A stretch of 64,000 nt of DNA from Dasypus novemcinctus (GCF_030445035.2 NC_080680.1:96539157-96603156); one strand, 5' to 3'; shown: positions 30,081-40,694, numbered from the stretch's first letter. Notes: generated by a model from the sequence alone, not told the origin. Program-made: numbers and translations.

Positions 30081-32216
30081 GCTAACATCATCCACTATAT
30101 GGACGACTTGCTCGTGGCCCATGCCTCAGAGTCAGGCCTGCATGCAGTCCTGGAGCAACTGCTGCGCCACCTTCGAGACCTAGATCTCAAAGTCAATACA
30201 CAGAAGCTAATGGTTCATCCACCCTACCAGTTCCTAGGGTTCTCCATCACTTCCACCGTTGCGCCCCAAACGCCACACATCAGAATTCCTGACCTGCTTA
30301 CGCTCCTCGAATTACAACAACTCTGCGGACAGATCAATTGGTTGCGCCCAGCGCTGCCGCTTACCACAGAGCAACTCCAGCCCCTGTACTGGCTACTCTG
30401 CTCCAACGCTCCGCCATCATCCGCACCCGGAAAGAGGATTCGCCTCACCGACAAGGTCAAAAATGCCCTGGCCCGGGTAAATAGAGCCATCGAACAGTGC
30501 CAACTCCAGCGACATGAGCCTGGGAAACCATTGTTAGGCCTAGTCTTACCCACTCGGGGAACACCTACTGGCCTTCTTTGGCAAGACAGACCGCTCCTCT
30601 GGGTCCATATGGCAAAGAGCAAGCTCCGAAAGATTGGACCTCAAACCACCCTACTCGTTCAGCTCGCCACCGTCCTAGTCACACAAGCCACCCATCATTA
30701 TGGGTGCCCACCTGACACCATTGTGTGGCCCTTCACCGCCGGGCAAGTCACCACCCTGCTACGCAGCTCCGTTGATATGCAAACTCTTATGGAGCTTTAT
30801 CATGGCAACTTCGATAACCACTTTCCACAGCATCGGTTACTGCAGGGCCTTCCCCTGCTAGAAATCGCCGCTCCCGGCCATTTCCCTTTTCCATCCAGCA
30901 AGCCTCTTCCAGACACCACCATCATCTTCACAGACGCCTCCAAGACTAAGTTTGCCGCCGTTGTCTTTGCACCCGGCGAGCACCAGCCACGCTCACATGT
31001 GCGCCTCCATCAATCCTCTGTGCAAGTGGCCGAACTGTGTGCTGTCATCTTAGCACTCCAAACCCATCACCACTGTCCACTGAACATCTTTACAGACAGC
31101 CTCTACTGCCTACAAGTCTGCCAAGTCATCGCCTTTTCTGCGTTTTTTCTGCCCGACAACTCAGCGAGTGAAAGCATTAACGTCGCTCTCCTGGACGTTC
31201 AAGAGCTCATAGAGAACCGCCGACAGCCTTGGTTCATCGCTCACATCTGCAGCCATTCCGGCTTTCCCGGGCCCCTGGCCCACGGCAACCACCTTGCTGA
31301 TCAGGCCGTTCACCTGCTTCCAGCCCAGACCACCGTCGCCGTCGGAGACCTCATCAATCAGGCCAAGCTGCTGCACGCCAGATTTCACTTCTCAGCAGCT
31401 GGCCTCCACAAACTCTTTCCAGACCTCCCAATCCATACCTGCAAACACCTTGTGCAGTCATGCCGAACGTGCGCTCCATTGCTGCCCTTGGGGCCGCTCC
31501 AACCACAGGGAGTTAACCCTCATGGGCTCCGCCCCAATTCCAGATGGCAACTGGACGTCACTCACGTCCCCCAGTTTGGCCGATGGAAATACCTCCACGT
31601 GGCCATCGACACCTTCTCTCATCTCTGCTACGCAACTGCGCTCACCGGAGAAACGGCCAAGCACGCCATCCAAGCGCTCAGAGAATCTATTCTTTTCATG
31701 GGCGTTCCATGGAACATCAAGACAGACAACGGACCTGCCTACCGGAGTGCCTCCTTTGCCAAATTCCTCAAACTCTACGACATCACCCATCACTTCGGCA
31801 TTCCCTACAATCTGCAGGGACAAGGCCTAGTAGAGCGTGCTCACCAGTCTCTCAAAACCCTCATTCTCAAGACATCTGCCGACCAGCCGCGTCGCACCCC
31901 TCGCGACGTCGTCACAGAGGCCCTGATCCGACACAACCTGATGACCTTCAATGCCCAAGGCTTTTCACCGGTCCACATGCACTGGGGGCCTACCTTCCGG
32001 CCCACCCCTGCACCGCTTGTCCTCTGGCGTGACCCGCAGACCACCCAATGGCATGGACCTGCCCCTCTCTTAGCCCAAGGACGGGGATTCGCCTGCGTTT
32101 TCCCTGAATCAGAGCCGCAGCCCATCTGGGTCCCAGGACGTCTCATCAAGCCCCACACCGCAGAGGCTTCCACTAACGCTGACACCAATGATCATCTTAA
32201 CAAGTTGCCTACCTAA
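30081..32216 (+). pseudogene. pol: Provirus A pol: RT C-terminus, RNase H and integrase, open frame
   Basis: An uninterrupted stretch of 711 codons follows the last RT stop. It holds YMDD (30096-30107), RT thumb and connection, then RNase H ('FTDASK' with Asp at 30933, 'AELCAVILALQ', 'FTDSLYCLQV', 'HSGFPGPLAHGN'). Integrase has a zinc domain with His at 31374 and 31386 and Cys at 31461 and 31470. Its DDE triad is Asp 31554, Asp 31725 and Glu 31833. All triad residues are present. With no start of its own and stops upstream it is dead as a polyprotein, but decay is light. Confidence 0.92.
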
Positions 32217-32247
32217 CTTGCCTCCTTCCCATCGCTGTTTCCTTTGT

Positions 32248-32276
32248 AGTTTTCTCTCTCTCTTTTGTCTCCACAG
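32248..32276 (+). promoter_or_regulatory. Env splice acceptor
   Basis: A pyrimidine tract 'tttctctctctcttttgtct' is followed by CCACAG directly before the env ATG at 32277. It would accept the leader donor at 22034 and give a subgenomic env mRNA. The tract looks strong. Confidence 0.75.
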
Positions 32277-33689
32277 ATGATTCGCCGCAACGCGGGTAGT
32301 TCCGTTCTTCCCATTGCTCTCATCATCATGCTTCCCTTCATCTCCCCGGCCGTTGTCAACTCGGCCCATCAACGCTCCAATTGGACCCTCCAGTGCTGGC
32401 AAGAGGAAGCCTTCCTCATCATCAGAAATCTACTGCCCACGCCTGAATCCCCACCACTCGCCGTTGGCCCCAATAAAGTCCTCAATCCCCCCGCCTCCCC
32501 CCCCTTCCAGCGGCACCCCCCCCTCGTCCATCACTCCCCAGCTATGGCCCCCCCTACCAAGTATTCCAGTCCCCTTCTCGCGTTAATCTATGCATCCTAC
32601 TTATCTCTAAATACTTCTCAACCCAACCTCACCAAGAACTGTTGGCTCTGCCTCTCCCCCTCCCTTCCTATCTATGAGCCTGTCGCCGTTAACTTCACGT
32701 TCAACGAATCCACTTCAGTAGCCCCAGCCAAGTGCAACTGGAACACTTCCTCCGTCCCCCTAACCCTTCAATCTGTTTCCTCCACAGGGCGCTGTGTTCA
32801 TTCTCGTCAAGGTTCCCACCCCTCCCTTAGTGCTTGCTCTAACTACTCCTCTCCCAGCACTTCTGCCAAGTTCTTAATCCCCCTTAACACCTCCCAATGG
32901 CTTTGCACCTCCACCGGGCTAACCCCCTGCCTCAATGTCACCACCCTCAACGATACCCATGAGACTTGCCTGCTCATCCTTCTCGCTCCTCGAGTCGTTT
33001 ACCATTCTGACCACGAATTTTTCTGCCGCGTGCTGAGCAGACAAACCTCCCTCCACTTACAAAGGAGAGAGCCTGTCACCGCAGTCCTGACAGTCGCTAC
33101 CCTTCTAGGTCTTGCAGGGGCAGGCACAGGGATCGCCGCCCTCGCCACACAGTCCTCTGCCCTCTCCTCTCTCAGACAGGCCGTCGATGAAGATATCACC
33201 TACCTTCAAAATGCTGTAAAACATCTAAAAAATTCTCTCAATTCTCTCTCTGAGGTAGTCCTCCAGAACCACCGCGGCCTCGACCTCCTCCTCCTTAAGG
33301 AAGGGGGTCTCTGTGCCGCCCTTGGAGAGGAGTGCTGCGTATACGCCAACTCCACCGGCTTAGTCGAGGACAACCTGAGAAAGGTCCAGGAGGGATTGGA
33401 TAAGCGCCGCAAAGAGCGAGAAAATGCGAACTATTTTTCCAGTGTTCTCCATACCCTCCTCCCATACCTCCTTCCATTTTTAGGCCCACTCATCATCATC
33501 ATCTTAGCCCTCACTGTAGGACCCTGGGCCGTCAAAAAAATAGTCCGCCTCGCCAAAGACCAAGCCAACGCAGTATTCAGCTCCTTTGTGCAGGTTCATT
33601 ATCAACGTCTCGCCACTAAACAGCCACCACCAAGCCACCCGCCGCGCTCCTCCCGCCCCCGCCGCAAACACCGAACCACACGCCTGTAA
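32277..33689 (+). CDS. env: Provirus A envelope glycoprotein, intact 470-aa frame
   Basis: Retroviral Env (surface SU plus transmembrane TM), the receptor-binding and membrane-fusion protein. ATG at 32277 follows the splice acceptor; upstream in-frame codons to 32265 lack an ATG. Signal peptide is about residues 1-30. SU has about ten N-glycosylation sequons and CWLC at residues 122-125, the SU-TM disulfide motif of gamma/type-D Envs. SU-TM junction is near residue 262, where only 'LQRR' is seen, not a full R-X-K/R-R furin site. Then come a fusion-peptide-like 'LLGLAGAGTGIAAL', a heptad region, an immunosuppressive-type domain ending in CX6CC (Cys 346, 353, 354), an anchor at about 393-418 and a basic proline-rich tail. 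SU before CWLC is only about 90 residues, much shorter than usual. Openness is seen; function is unknown. Confidence 0.92.
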   Translation: MIRRNAGSSVLPIALIIMLPFISPAVVNSAHQRSNWTLQCWQEEAFLIIRNLLPTPESPPLAVGPNKVLNPPASPPFQRHPPLVHHSPAMAPPTKYSSPLLALIYASYLSLNTSQPNLTKNCWLCLSPSLPIYEPVAVNFTFNESTSVAPAKCNWNTSSVPLTLQSVSSTGRCVHSRQGSHPSLSACSNYSSPSTSAKFLIPLNTSQWLCTSTGLTPCLNVTTLNDTHETCLLILLAPRVVYHSDHEFFCRVLSRQTSLHLQRREPVTAVLTVATLLGLAGAGTGIAALATQSSALSSLRQAVDEDITYLQNAVKHLKNSLNSLSEVVLQNHRGLDLLLLKEGGLCAALGEECCVYANSTGLVEDNLRKVQEGLDKRRKERENANYFSSVLHTLLPYLLPFLGPLIIIILALTVGPWAVKKIVRLAKDQANAVFSSFVQVHYQRLATKQPPPSHPPRSSRPRRKHRTTRL

Positions 33690-34003
33690 CCTCCTGTCTC
33701 CCTTTCCTCACTCATCTCCCTCCTTCTCCCCCAATCGGGTGAGGGGTTCAGGAACATCACGACCCCGTTTTGCTGGCAGAGCTCGGCGCGCGCCAGGCAC
33801 CGGCGTGCGCCGACCCCAGCAGCAGGCACATGCATCCTGGCCAGACGCTGTGTCCTCTGCAGCTGAGAGCAGCTGGGAGGGCCCTCTGCTTCTCACCACC
33901 AGCCGATCCTCGTGGTCTCCCTCCTCCCCTCGTCTTACCCCAGTACCCCGTCCCATACTGCCCCTGCTGCCACCAGTTCACCTCCCCCGAAGCACATACT
34001 TTT
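33690..34003 (+). other. GC-rich region between env and polypurine tract
   Basis: This 314-bp stretch without a credible ORF lies where type-D retroviruses carry an RNA export element (known of that group). I cannot show such a structure here by eye. The segment 33770-33860 has several GC-rich inverted repeats ('gcgcgccaggcaccggcgtgcgc'). Confidence 0.5.
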
Positions 34004-34020
34004 AAACAAAAGGGAGCAAT
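34004..34020 (+). other. Provirus A polypurine tract
   Basis: AAACAAAAGGGAGCAAT directly before the 3' LTR (TGTCCC...). It is mostly purine, with slight interruptions. Confidence 0.85.
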
Positions 34021-34495
34021 TGTCCCCGTCTCCTTCCCGCCCAGTATTGGCAGCCGGCGCTGCCCCTCCTTCTCCCCTTCTCCGTCTTCCGCCTAGCCGT
34101 TATCTAGACAGCCCACACTTTCCCCTTCCCCTCCCTTGCTCCTAACCCCTTAGCCAGCTTACTGTCCAGTAACCGCCTACTGTCCAGTAACCGCCTACTG
34201 TCCAGTAACCGTCTACGCAAGCAACAGCACCCGCCGGCACCAATCAAGTCCCTTTACGTATCCCTAGACCCTATAAAACCATGTCCCCTTCTACAATAAA
34301 GCAGACTTGTGGCCAGACCTTGTCTCCGTGGTGTTCTTGCTTGCACCGCGCGTCCCCCGTGCCTGAGCGGAGAGAGCGAGGGCCCAACGGCTTCGTGCCG
34401 ACCCCCTCCTCTCCTTCGACCATGAGGCAGCCCCCGTCCAGAAAGCCCGCCCAGCCATCCACGTCGACCCTCCCAGAGGCCCGCCGCTGCCCACA
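34021..34495 (+). repeat. Provirus A 3' LTR
   Basis: 475 bp with TATAAAA at 34272-34278 and AATAAA at 34295-34300. Relative to the 5' LTR it has extra copies of a 17-bp unit (CTACTGTCCAGTAACCG, about 34160-34215) and about 14 substitutions. CAGGTC (34496-34501) follows as target duplication. Confidence 0.95.
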
Positions 34496-34501
34496 CAGGT
34501 C

Positions 34502-34734
34502 TATTCCTTGTTCTTCTTCTGTGTGTTCACTTCCTGGCCACCAACTCAAAATGCCCAACTCTGTCCTTTGCCATGTGTTTTTGCCTTGGTGGGCAGGGAC
34601 TCAATGCCTTACTGACATGGCCCATTCGAAGTCCTAATCTTAATTTAATCAAAAGTGATACCTCTGACAGACCAGTATACAAACATAATCCAATAAATAT
34701 TTTTGGAATTCATAAACAATGCCAAACTGCTACA
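34502..34734 (-). repeat. Outer MaLR element: 3' LTR, part 2
   Basis: It resumes exactly after the target duplication of provirus A and aligns with 36597-36842 (shared 'tgccatgtgtttttgccttgg', 'gtgatacctctgacagacc', 'ataaacaatgccaaac'). It ends 'gctaca', the start TGTAGC of the LTR on the minus strand. Confidence 0.85.
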
Positions 34735-36281
34735 CTCCACCCTCTGATTTCCAAAAAGACATTACAATATTCAAAAAACTTTAAATCAGTAACAATACTA
34801 AGTACAAAATCATATTATAATTGGTTTAAAGAAATAGTTTGTCCTGGGGCCAAGTCCTGTCTGCTGTAGACCTCTGAAACTTACACAACCATTTATCTTT
34901 TTCCAGTACACAAATGAACACATAAAGGATAAACATATTCTTTACCATAAAGAGAAATCAGGAGGGAAACATGAGTCATGGGTATTCTACAGTTCAATAA
35001 AACAGCTGGACATACTTCATTAGATGTCAAAGTCTGAGAGCAATTCTTAAGATGATGGCTTCTTCTTCCTGGGGCCTTGTGGGAGCCCACCCATTCTACA
35101 GGCTTGCCCAAAGGCCATTTTCTTGGTTCCATAGTCATCAAGCATCTGTGGGGTGACATCACCCTCCAAGAGTATTAGGGTAATTGCCACACTTTACCCA
35201 AATTTGGGTTAGAGTCTTAACCTCCCAGTACAGTGACATGAAGAAAACATTTCCCCTAACCTTTGGTATATAAGTGCAACCCTCTCAGAACAATGAGTTG
35301 ACCATTTGGCCTTTCCTAATCCATGGGGGACAGGCATACCCCTCTCAGACCTATGGGGTGCTAAATTTAGCCACCCTAATCTTTGAGGAATGTGTCCCAC
35401 CCTCTTTGTACCCTGAGATGGCAAAACTCTCACTGTACATCAGGTTGGAACATCCATCCTCTTCAACTGCCAGGGCAAACTCACCCTTTCTGTACACATG
35501 GGTGGGGATCCTCTCTTGACCCAAGGCACTGTCATAATTCCAGCTCTCATCTTCCATGGTTTACCTCTTAAAGCTGTCTCCCCTTCTATCTCTCTCATCA
35601 GCGCCCTTTGTTGTCCAAGCTGACAGTGGTTTACTTCATACAGGGTGCTCAGAAAGCTTGTTGGTTTAGTACGCAAGAAGCAGGGGTCCAAGCCATCAGA
35701 CAGTAAGACATTACACAAATCTTTCCTAGATAACTACACTTTCCACTTGATTGACAAGTTCCAAGTTTAGTTAAGTCCTCAAATGGGACACTATTGTCTA
35801 GGAACTTGATTTCCAGATGCTTGGAATTTATGGGATCCATTTCTGGTTTCTTTGTGCCCAATAATTCAGTCTCAGTTTATCTTGCTAATCTAGCATTTTG
35901 CAATAAGCTGCAAGGAGAAGTCAAGCTGTGTTCTCCGAGTTTGCTTTGGAAAGTTCTTCAGTTAAATGCTCAAGGTTGCCATTTTCAAATTCTGTCCCTC
36001 ATGAAACATCAGGAGTTAATCTTGCTAAGTTCTCCACAACTTTAAAACACAGATCACCTTCCCTCCAGTTTCCAATAATATTTTTATCATTTACTTCTAA
36101 GGTTTCAAAAAAAGTTTTTTTAGCATCTTTATTACTGTCAACAGTCTCTTCAAAGCAATGTAAGTCTTTTCTAACAAGCATCTTACAATTCTTCCAAAAT
36201 ATACCCCTTACCCATTTAGAAGAACATTCCAGCATTATGGTAATTGCAAAAGCACTTCCCACTCCTCAGTACCAAATTCTG
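34735..36281 (-). mobile_element. Outer MaLR element internal region
   Basis: This 1.5-kb non-coding region on the minus strand resembles MaLR internal sequence. After the primer-site-like start it reads 'ggaagaattgtaagatgcttg', 'gcattgctttgaagagactgt'-like text and 'attggaaactggagggaagg'. Frames up to 119 aa have no domains. MaLR internal regions usually lack functional genes. Confidence 0.7.
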
Positions 36282-36842
36282 TATTAGTCAGTCAAAGGGG
36301 AGCTGATGCAAAATACCAGAAGTCTATTGTGTTTTATAAAAGGGTATTTATTTGGGGTGGAAGCTTACAATTACAAGGCCACAAAGTATAAGTTACTTCC
36401 CTCACCAAAGTCTCTTGCCAAGTGTTGGGGCAAGATGACTGTAAACATCTGCCAAGAGTTCATGCTTCTTGGGTTCCTCTCTTCCTAGGGCTCTGTTTCT
36501 CCCTGGGCTCAGCTGCTTTCTACAAGGCCAGCTGTAAAATATCAGGTGAATGGCTCTGACTCTGTCCCCAGGGCTTTGCTTTGTCTAAGGAGATGTCTCT
36601 ATTCCTCTGTGTTCTTCTCCTGTGTGTTCACTTTCAGGGTTCCAACCCAAAACTCCCAACTCTGTCCTTTGCCATGTGTTTTTGCCTTGGTGGGCAGTGA
36701 CTCAACACCTTATTGACATAGCCCAATCAAAGTCCTAATCATAATTTAATCATTGAAAAGTGATACCTCTGACAGACCTGTTTACAAACATAATCCAATA
36801 CCTTTTTGAAATTCATAAACAATGCCAAACTAAACTGCTACA
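36282..36842 (-). repeat. Outer MaLR element: 5' LTR
   Basis: 561 bp. The minus-strand reading starts TGTAGCAGTTTAGTTTGGC and ends GACTAATACA, with AATAAATACCC as polyadenylation signal. ATCCT (36843-36847) follows on the plus strand. Confidence 0.85.
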
Positions 36843-36847
36843 ATCCT

Positions 36848-37290
36848 TTTACATTTTATTTAAATTATGCAATCAGCTTGTAAAGTTCCACAAATCTTGC
36901 CTCAGATTTAATTGAAATTGCCATAAATTTACAGATTAATTGACAGAGAACTTATATTTAAAAGAAATTGAGCCATGTCTTCATGAACCTGAATTTATTT
37001 GTATTTCAATAAAATTCAATGATTTCTTCCATAAAAGTCTTAGAGAAAACACATATTCAAACTTTCATGCAGCTGTATCTTTTATGCCCCTTTGCTCTAT
37101 TACCCTAAGTATGTTCTCTATGGCCTCATCTATAATGTTGAATGGAAATTCTTTTCCTCCTGATGTTAAAGGGAATATTTTGACATTTTACTACTTACTA
37201 TCCAATTTATTATAAATATAAGGTAGATACCTTTTTACATCAAGTAAGTTTCTTTTCAGTACTTGTTTCCTAATATATTTATCATAAATA
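36848..37290 (-). mobile_element. Old LINE-1 ORF2 fragment, minus strand
   Basis: The plus strand resembles reversed L1 RT-region text ('aattgccataaatttacagattaattga...', 'aaaagtcttagag'), comparable with 56760-56930. It is strongly diverged. Confidence 0.45.
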
Positions 37291-38740
37291 AACACATCTT
37301 ATCAAATATTATTTTATCTATTGAGATGATCTTAAATGTTTATCCACCTTGATGATTCATAGTTGGGGAAACTGAAGCATCCCTTGAGATGAGATTAAGA
37401 GGCTCTGAGAATAGCCCCAGCACCTAGATGGGATATCTCAGGAGTCCCCTGTGGCTTGGATCAGCTCTGTTACCTGAAACACACATGCTGCTTTTCTTCT
37501 TGGAGAAATCACAGAACAAACTCCCCTGAGAGGTCAGCACACCACAACTCTCTCAGTTCTGCAAGGTCCCCAGCAGCCAGGGGAGCAGAGCACAAACCTG
37601 TGAGCTGACAGAGTTCCAACAACCAAGAGGTCCTTGCCCTTGAATGGGGGATATGTCTGTCTTCTGAAATGTGGAATCGAGAAAAGCAGGATTCTTGAGA
37701 GCTAGACATTAGGAAACAGACAGGGGTTTGAGGCAAGAGCAGGGAAATGTGTTAAGCCTCTAGAGAAGTGTGGCAGGTCTTCTTTCCTTTCCTGCATCTC
37801 TCCTTGCTAAACAGCCAGAAGTTCAGGGATGACACTTGAAGGGACCAGCCTTTGGCTAAAATGTGGACTTGGAACTAATTAGCAGATGTGGTGCAGAAGA
37901 AAGATCAGATTCTAAAGAAACTGGGAAGAAAAGAAAAGCATCTGGATATGAGGTGAGCTTAAGTAAACCTGCCTTCTCTTTGCCAAACCAATCCAGTTCG
38001 CATTTATTGTTTCCTCCTTGATAGTTTCAAATATGCCATGAATTAAGAAGTCATAGGGGCCAACTGAAACCTCTATTCAGATTTTGAGTTAGGTCCGTTC
38101 AGCTTGACCTCTACACCAAAACTGATGCTCAAAATAAAGCCCAATCACAAAAAATGAAAAAATATTTTTTTCCCAGCCTCATTCACTCACCTATGCTTTT
38201 AGAAATATGGTTCCTGATTCCAATATCCAAAACCATCTTCCTTTATCCTACTTCTCTACATGGGTAATCCTCACATCTTCAACCTGAAGCACCAATTCTC
38301 ACTTAATTAACCCAAATCCATACTGATATGTACTAATTTTTGTACTCCACATTCCCCATTAATACTGATCTGTATTTGACAAACTGCTTTTCAGAACAGG
38401 TATGTCACTAGCTGAGAGGGAGTAATGGAAGACAAATAAAACCCCCCTTCTCTGCCTAAAAGCCAGGACTCCATCCATGCATCACCACAACTGCATACAC
38501 CACACACATCCCAGGCACACAGTGCAATTTTTTCCATCTCTTTGTTACCTGTCAGTCATAGATAATCAAAGTTCAAAATCCTGCATCCATACAGCAGAGA
38601 AAGATAGGTCACTTCTCTTGCAACATCAAGGGAAAAGAAAGCTTGGTATTCAAGAGAGTTTAAAAGTCCACAAAGAATGTAAAGTGAGGAAAACACAGTG
38701 CCTGTGCATGATTGAGACAGACAAAAAGTATATAATTTTA
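37291..38740. other. Largely single-copy sequence upstream of the olfactory receptor
   Basis: I see no convincing repeats or coding frames. Base composition is more balanced at 37360-37960. This is where upstream non-coding exons of the receptor could lie, but I cannot place one. A donor-like 'GAG|GTGAGC' occurs at about 37950. Confidence 0.35.
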
Positions 38741-38744
38741 CCAA

Positions 38745-38990
38745 AGCATGGGGATATGTAGCAGGAGTTAAGGGTGTGGGATTCAGAGTGAGGCAGCTTT
38801 GGGTTCAAATCCTGTTGCTAGGCATTGTTCAATGACCTTGAGCAACCACTTCACCTCTCTAAGCCTGTTTTCTAACATGTAAAATGGCTGTAATAACTGC
38901 ACATTCCTCACAATCTGTTATTGTGGGATTTAATGAGATGCTTAGCATGCATCTGACACAACGAATTTTCAACAAACATTGGTTATTAAT
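38745..38990 (+). repeat. MIR element, plus strand
   Basis: 'ggcagctttgggttcaaatcctg', 'gaccttgagcaaccacttcacctctctaagcctgtttt' and 'gtaaaatggctgtaataa' match the order of the MIR core. Confidence 0.8.
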
Positions 38991-40420
38991 AGCCTTAATT
39001 CATTTCAACACATGTCCAATTTCCTTTTATAAATTCTTGCAAAGTCATGACATTAGTCTGCAAATTAGGCAGTAGGACTAGATTTTTTTTTAATGTGTGA
39101 ATTAATTAATTTTGAGAATAGCCAGGAATAGCAGATAAGGCAAGAGGACACTATGGATGATGGCAAAAAACAGTTCATTCCGACTGTTTGTTATATGCCT
39201 GTCTCTCATTTCAGTGCTTTCAATCCATTATCTTATTAAATCCTGACAAATAAAGATAATAATATACAGTTTTACACATGAGGAAACTGAGTCTTAAAGA
39301 TATTAATAACTTGTACCTAAAATATAGGCATTTAATTGTCAAATGAATAAATATTTAACGGACAATGTTTTAAAATGTGTGACTGTCTCAAATAAGCCTG
39401 TTCACAAGTGTGAAAGAATAAGTTGATTCTAAACATATTATTTTCAACTTTGTTGATGTAGTGTTTTCATTGTAGAGATTTTGATGGCAACCAAAAATAT
39501 GTAAATGACAATGTCTTAAAATGTTTTAAATTCCTTATGTAGCATGTCTTTTCCCATGTCATAGATGAATATGCTAACTCTAAAGAATTGATTTAAAATA
39601 ATACCTGATAACAAGAGTTTTTCATTCTTACCAAAAAAAATGGAGGGACATTGATCTCTGTCACTAAGTGACTAGATGTAACTGAAAAAAAAAACATATA
39701 TATAAAAAATTCTTCACAGATACTTTTGGATAACACATGAATAATGACGTAGAAGAACATAATTGAATACTCAGCAATGGGTGTTCATACTGTAGGGGGG
39801 GAGGATTAAAGAGAGGAAAAATAATTTACAAAAAAAGAGGGGTGCTCCCTTAGACTGATGATGACAGAATGCCAATGATAAGGAGAACAAGCTTCTCATT
39901 CTGTGCCCCAGGCGAGTGGGAAAAACCACTTTGTTGAACTGAGTCTAGCATTCCTCCTAGATTTGCCTTGGCTAGCTTTCCAAATCCCTTTTACTTTTCC
40001 CAAAGGCAATGCAAAGATGATCTTCAGCATGACACGACTGAATTTGCTCATAAAATTTTTCCCAAAATGATACTATAATACAGATTTTGTTGTTTATGTT
40101 TTATCTCCCAATTAAAATTTAAGTTCCACAAAGGCAAGGATATGTCAACTTTATTGCACTGTCTCCATCAGGGGAACTGTGAATTTTCATGGAATAAAAA
40201 CCAATGAAAAGTATCAGAGAGATCCACCTCTGATGATTTCTAAAGGAAAACTCTGTCACTCCAACTTTCTACCATAGGCCCATGGATTTTGGAAGTGAGG
40301 ACCACACAAAGAACCACAATGTTTACAAGCTGTCCTGGAACAGTGACTAATTATGATCACATGAGTTATGGAATCAGAGCATGGTAAGTACAGAAAGTTC
40401 TTATATAAAACTGGGTCAAG
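38991..40420. other. Mostly unassigned intergenic sequence
   Basis: It contains a minus-strand MIR-like piece at about 39200-39310 ('cacatgaggaaactgagtctt'). Otherwise no ORF or repeat is recognised. Confidence 0.4.
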
Positions 40421-40423
40421 ATG

Positions 40424-40500
40424 ATGGAAAGAGTCAACCAAAGCAGCATTGCCTCCCAATTTCATCCTCCTGGGAATCTCCTTCCAGCCTGAGGTACAAC
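40424..40500 (+). pseudogene. Relic 5' end of a second olfactory receptor
   Basis: 'atggaaagagtcaaccaaagcagcattg' then 'ttcatcctcctgggaatctcc' aligns with the first 75 bases of the intact receptor at 40756, about four bases in five identical. A one-base difference near 40453 shifts the frame, and the likeness stops after 'cagcctgag'. It is either a truncated tandem duplicate or a piece copied by template switching. Confidence 0.75.
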
Positions 40501-40694
40501 TTGGTTCCTGAAGGAAATTCTCCTTCCTAAGCCCATGCTATCACCACAAGAGCCCTGTCAAGCCTTACATTTGGGAGGGGTTAACATCAAGGACTCTGAG
40601 ACTGGCAAGTTGTTCACATAATGGCTAATCATGACCCCAAGGTTGCAAAGTAGAAGAAGGGAGAAGCATAGACTTCTGGATTTTTTTTATTACA

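Larger units (their letters stand above)
21532..34495 (+). mobile_element. Provirus A: betaretrovirus-like ERV with gamma/D-type env
   Basis: LTRs at 21532-21974 and 34021-34495 bracket gag, pro, pol and env in order. A 6-bp duplication CAGGTC flanks it (21526-21531, 34496-34501), the length usual for betaretroviruses. Without the nested provirus B it is about 7.6 kb. It has a lysine-type primer site, two successive -1 frame shifts (gag to pro to pol) and a gag with PPSY and two zinc knuckles, all beta-like. Env is of the gamma/type-D kind. LTRs differ by about 14 substitutions plus indels, roughly 3%. Gag and pol are broken and env is open. Confidence 0.95.
21231..36842 (-). mobile_element. 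Outer non-autonomous MaLR (ERVL-MaLR) element containing two proviruses
   Basis: Two direct LTRs (21231-21531 plus 34502-34734, and 36282-36842) flank a 1.5-kb internal region. A 5-bp duplication ATCCT lies on both sides (21226-21230, 36843-36847), the length expected of ERVL/MaLR elements. Minus orientation is shown by a primer-site-like segment next to the right LTR (reversed 36257-36281, 'aatttggtactgaggagtgg') and a purine tract next to the left one (reversed 34735-34752, 'ggaaatcagagggtggag'). LTRs differ by very roughly 15% by eye, so it is the oldest layer. Confidence 0.85.

Noticed and set aside
33586-34005. 139-aa frame overlapping the env tail and running to the polypurine tract
   Set aside because: It starts at TTG, is Pro/Ser/Arg-rich and has no domain. 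It looks like a shadow of env and GC-rich DNA, although an accessory gene at this place is not impossible.
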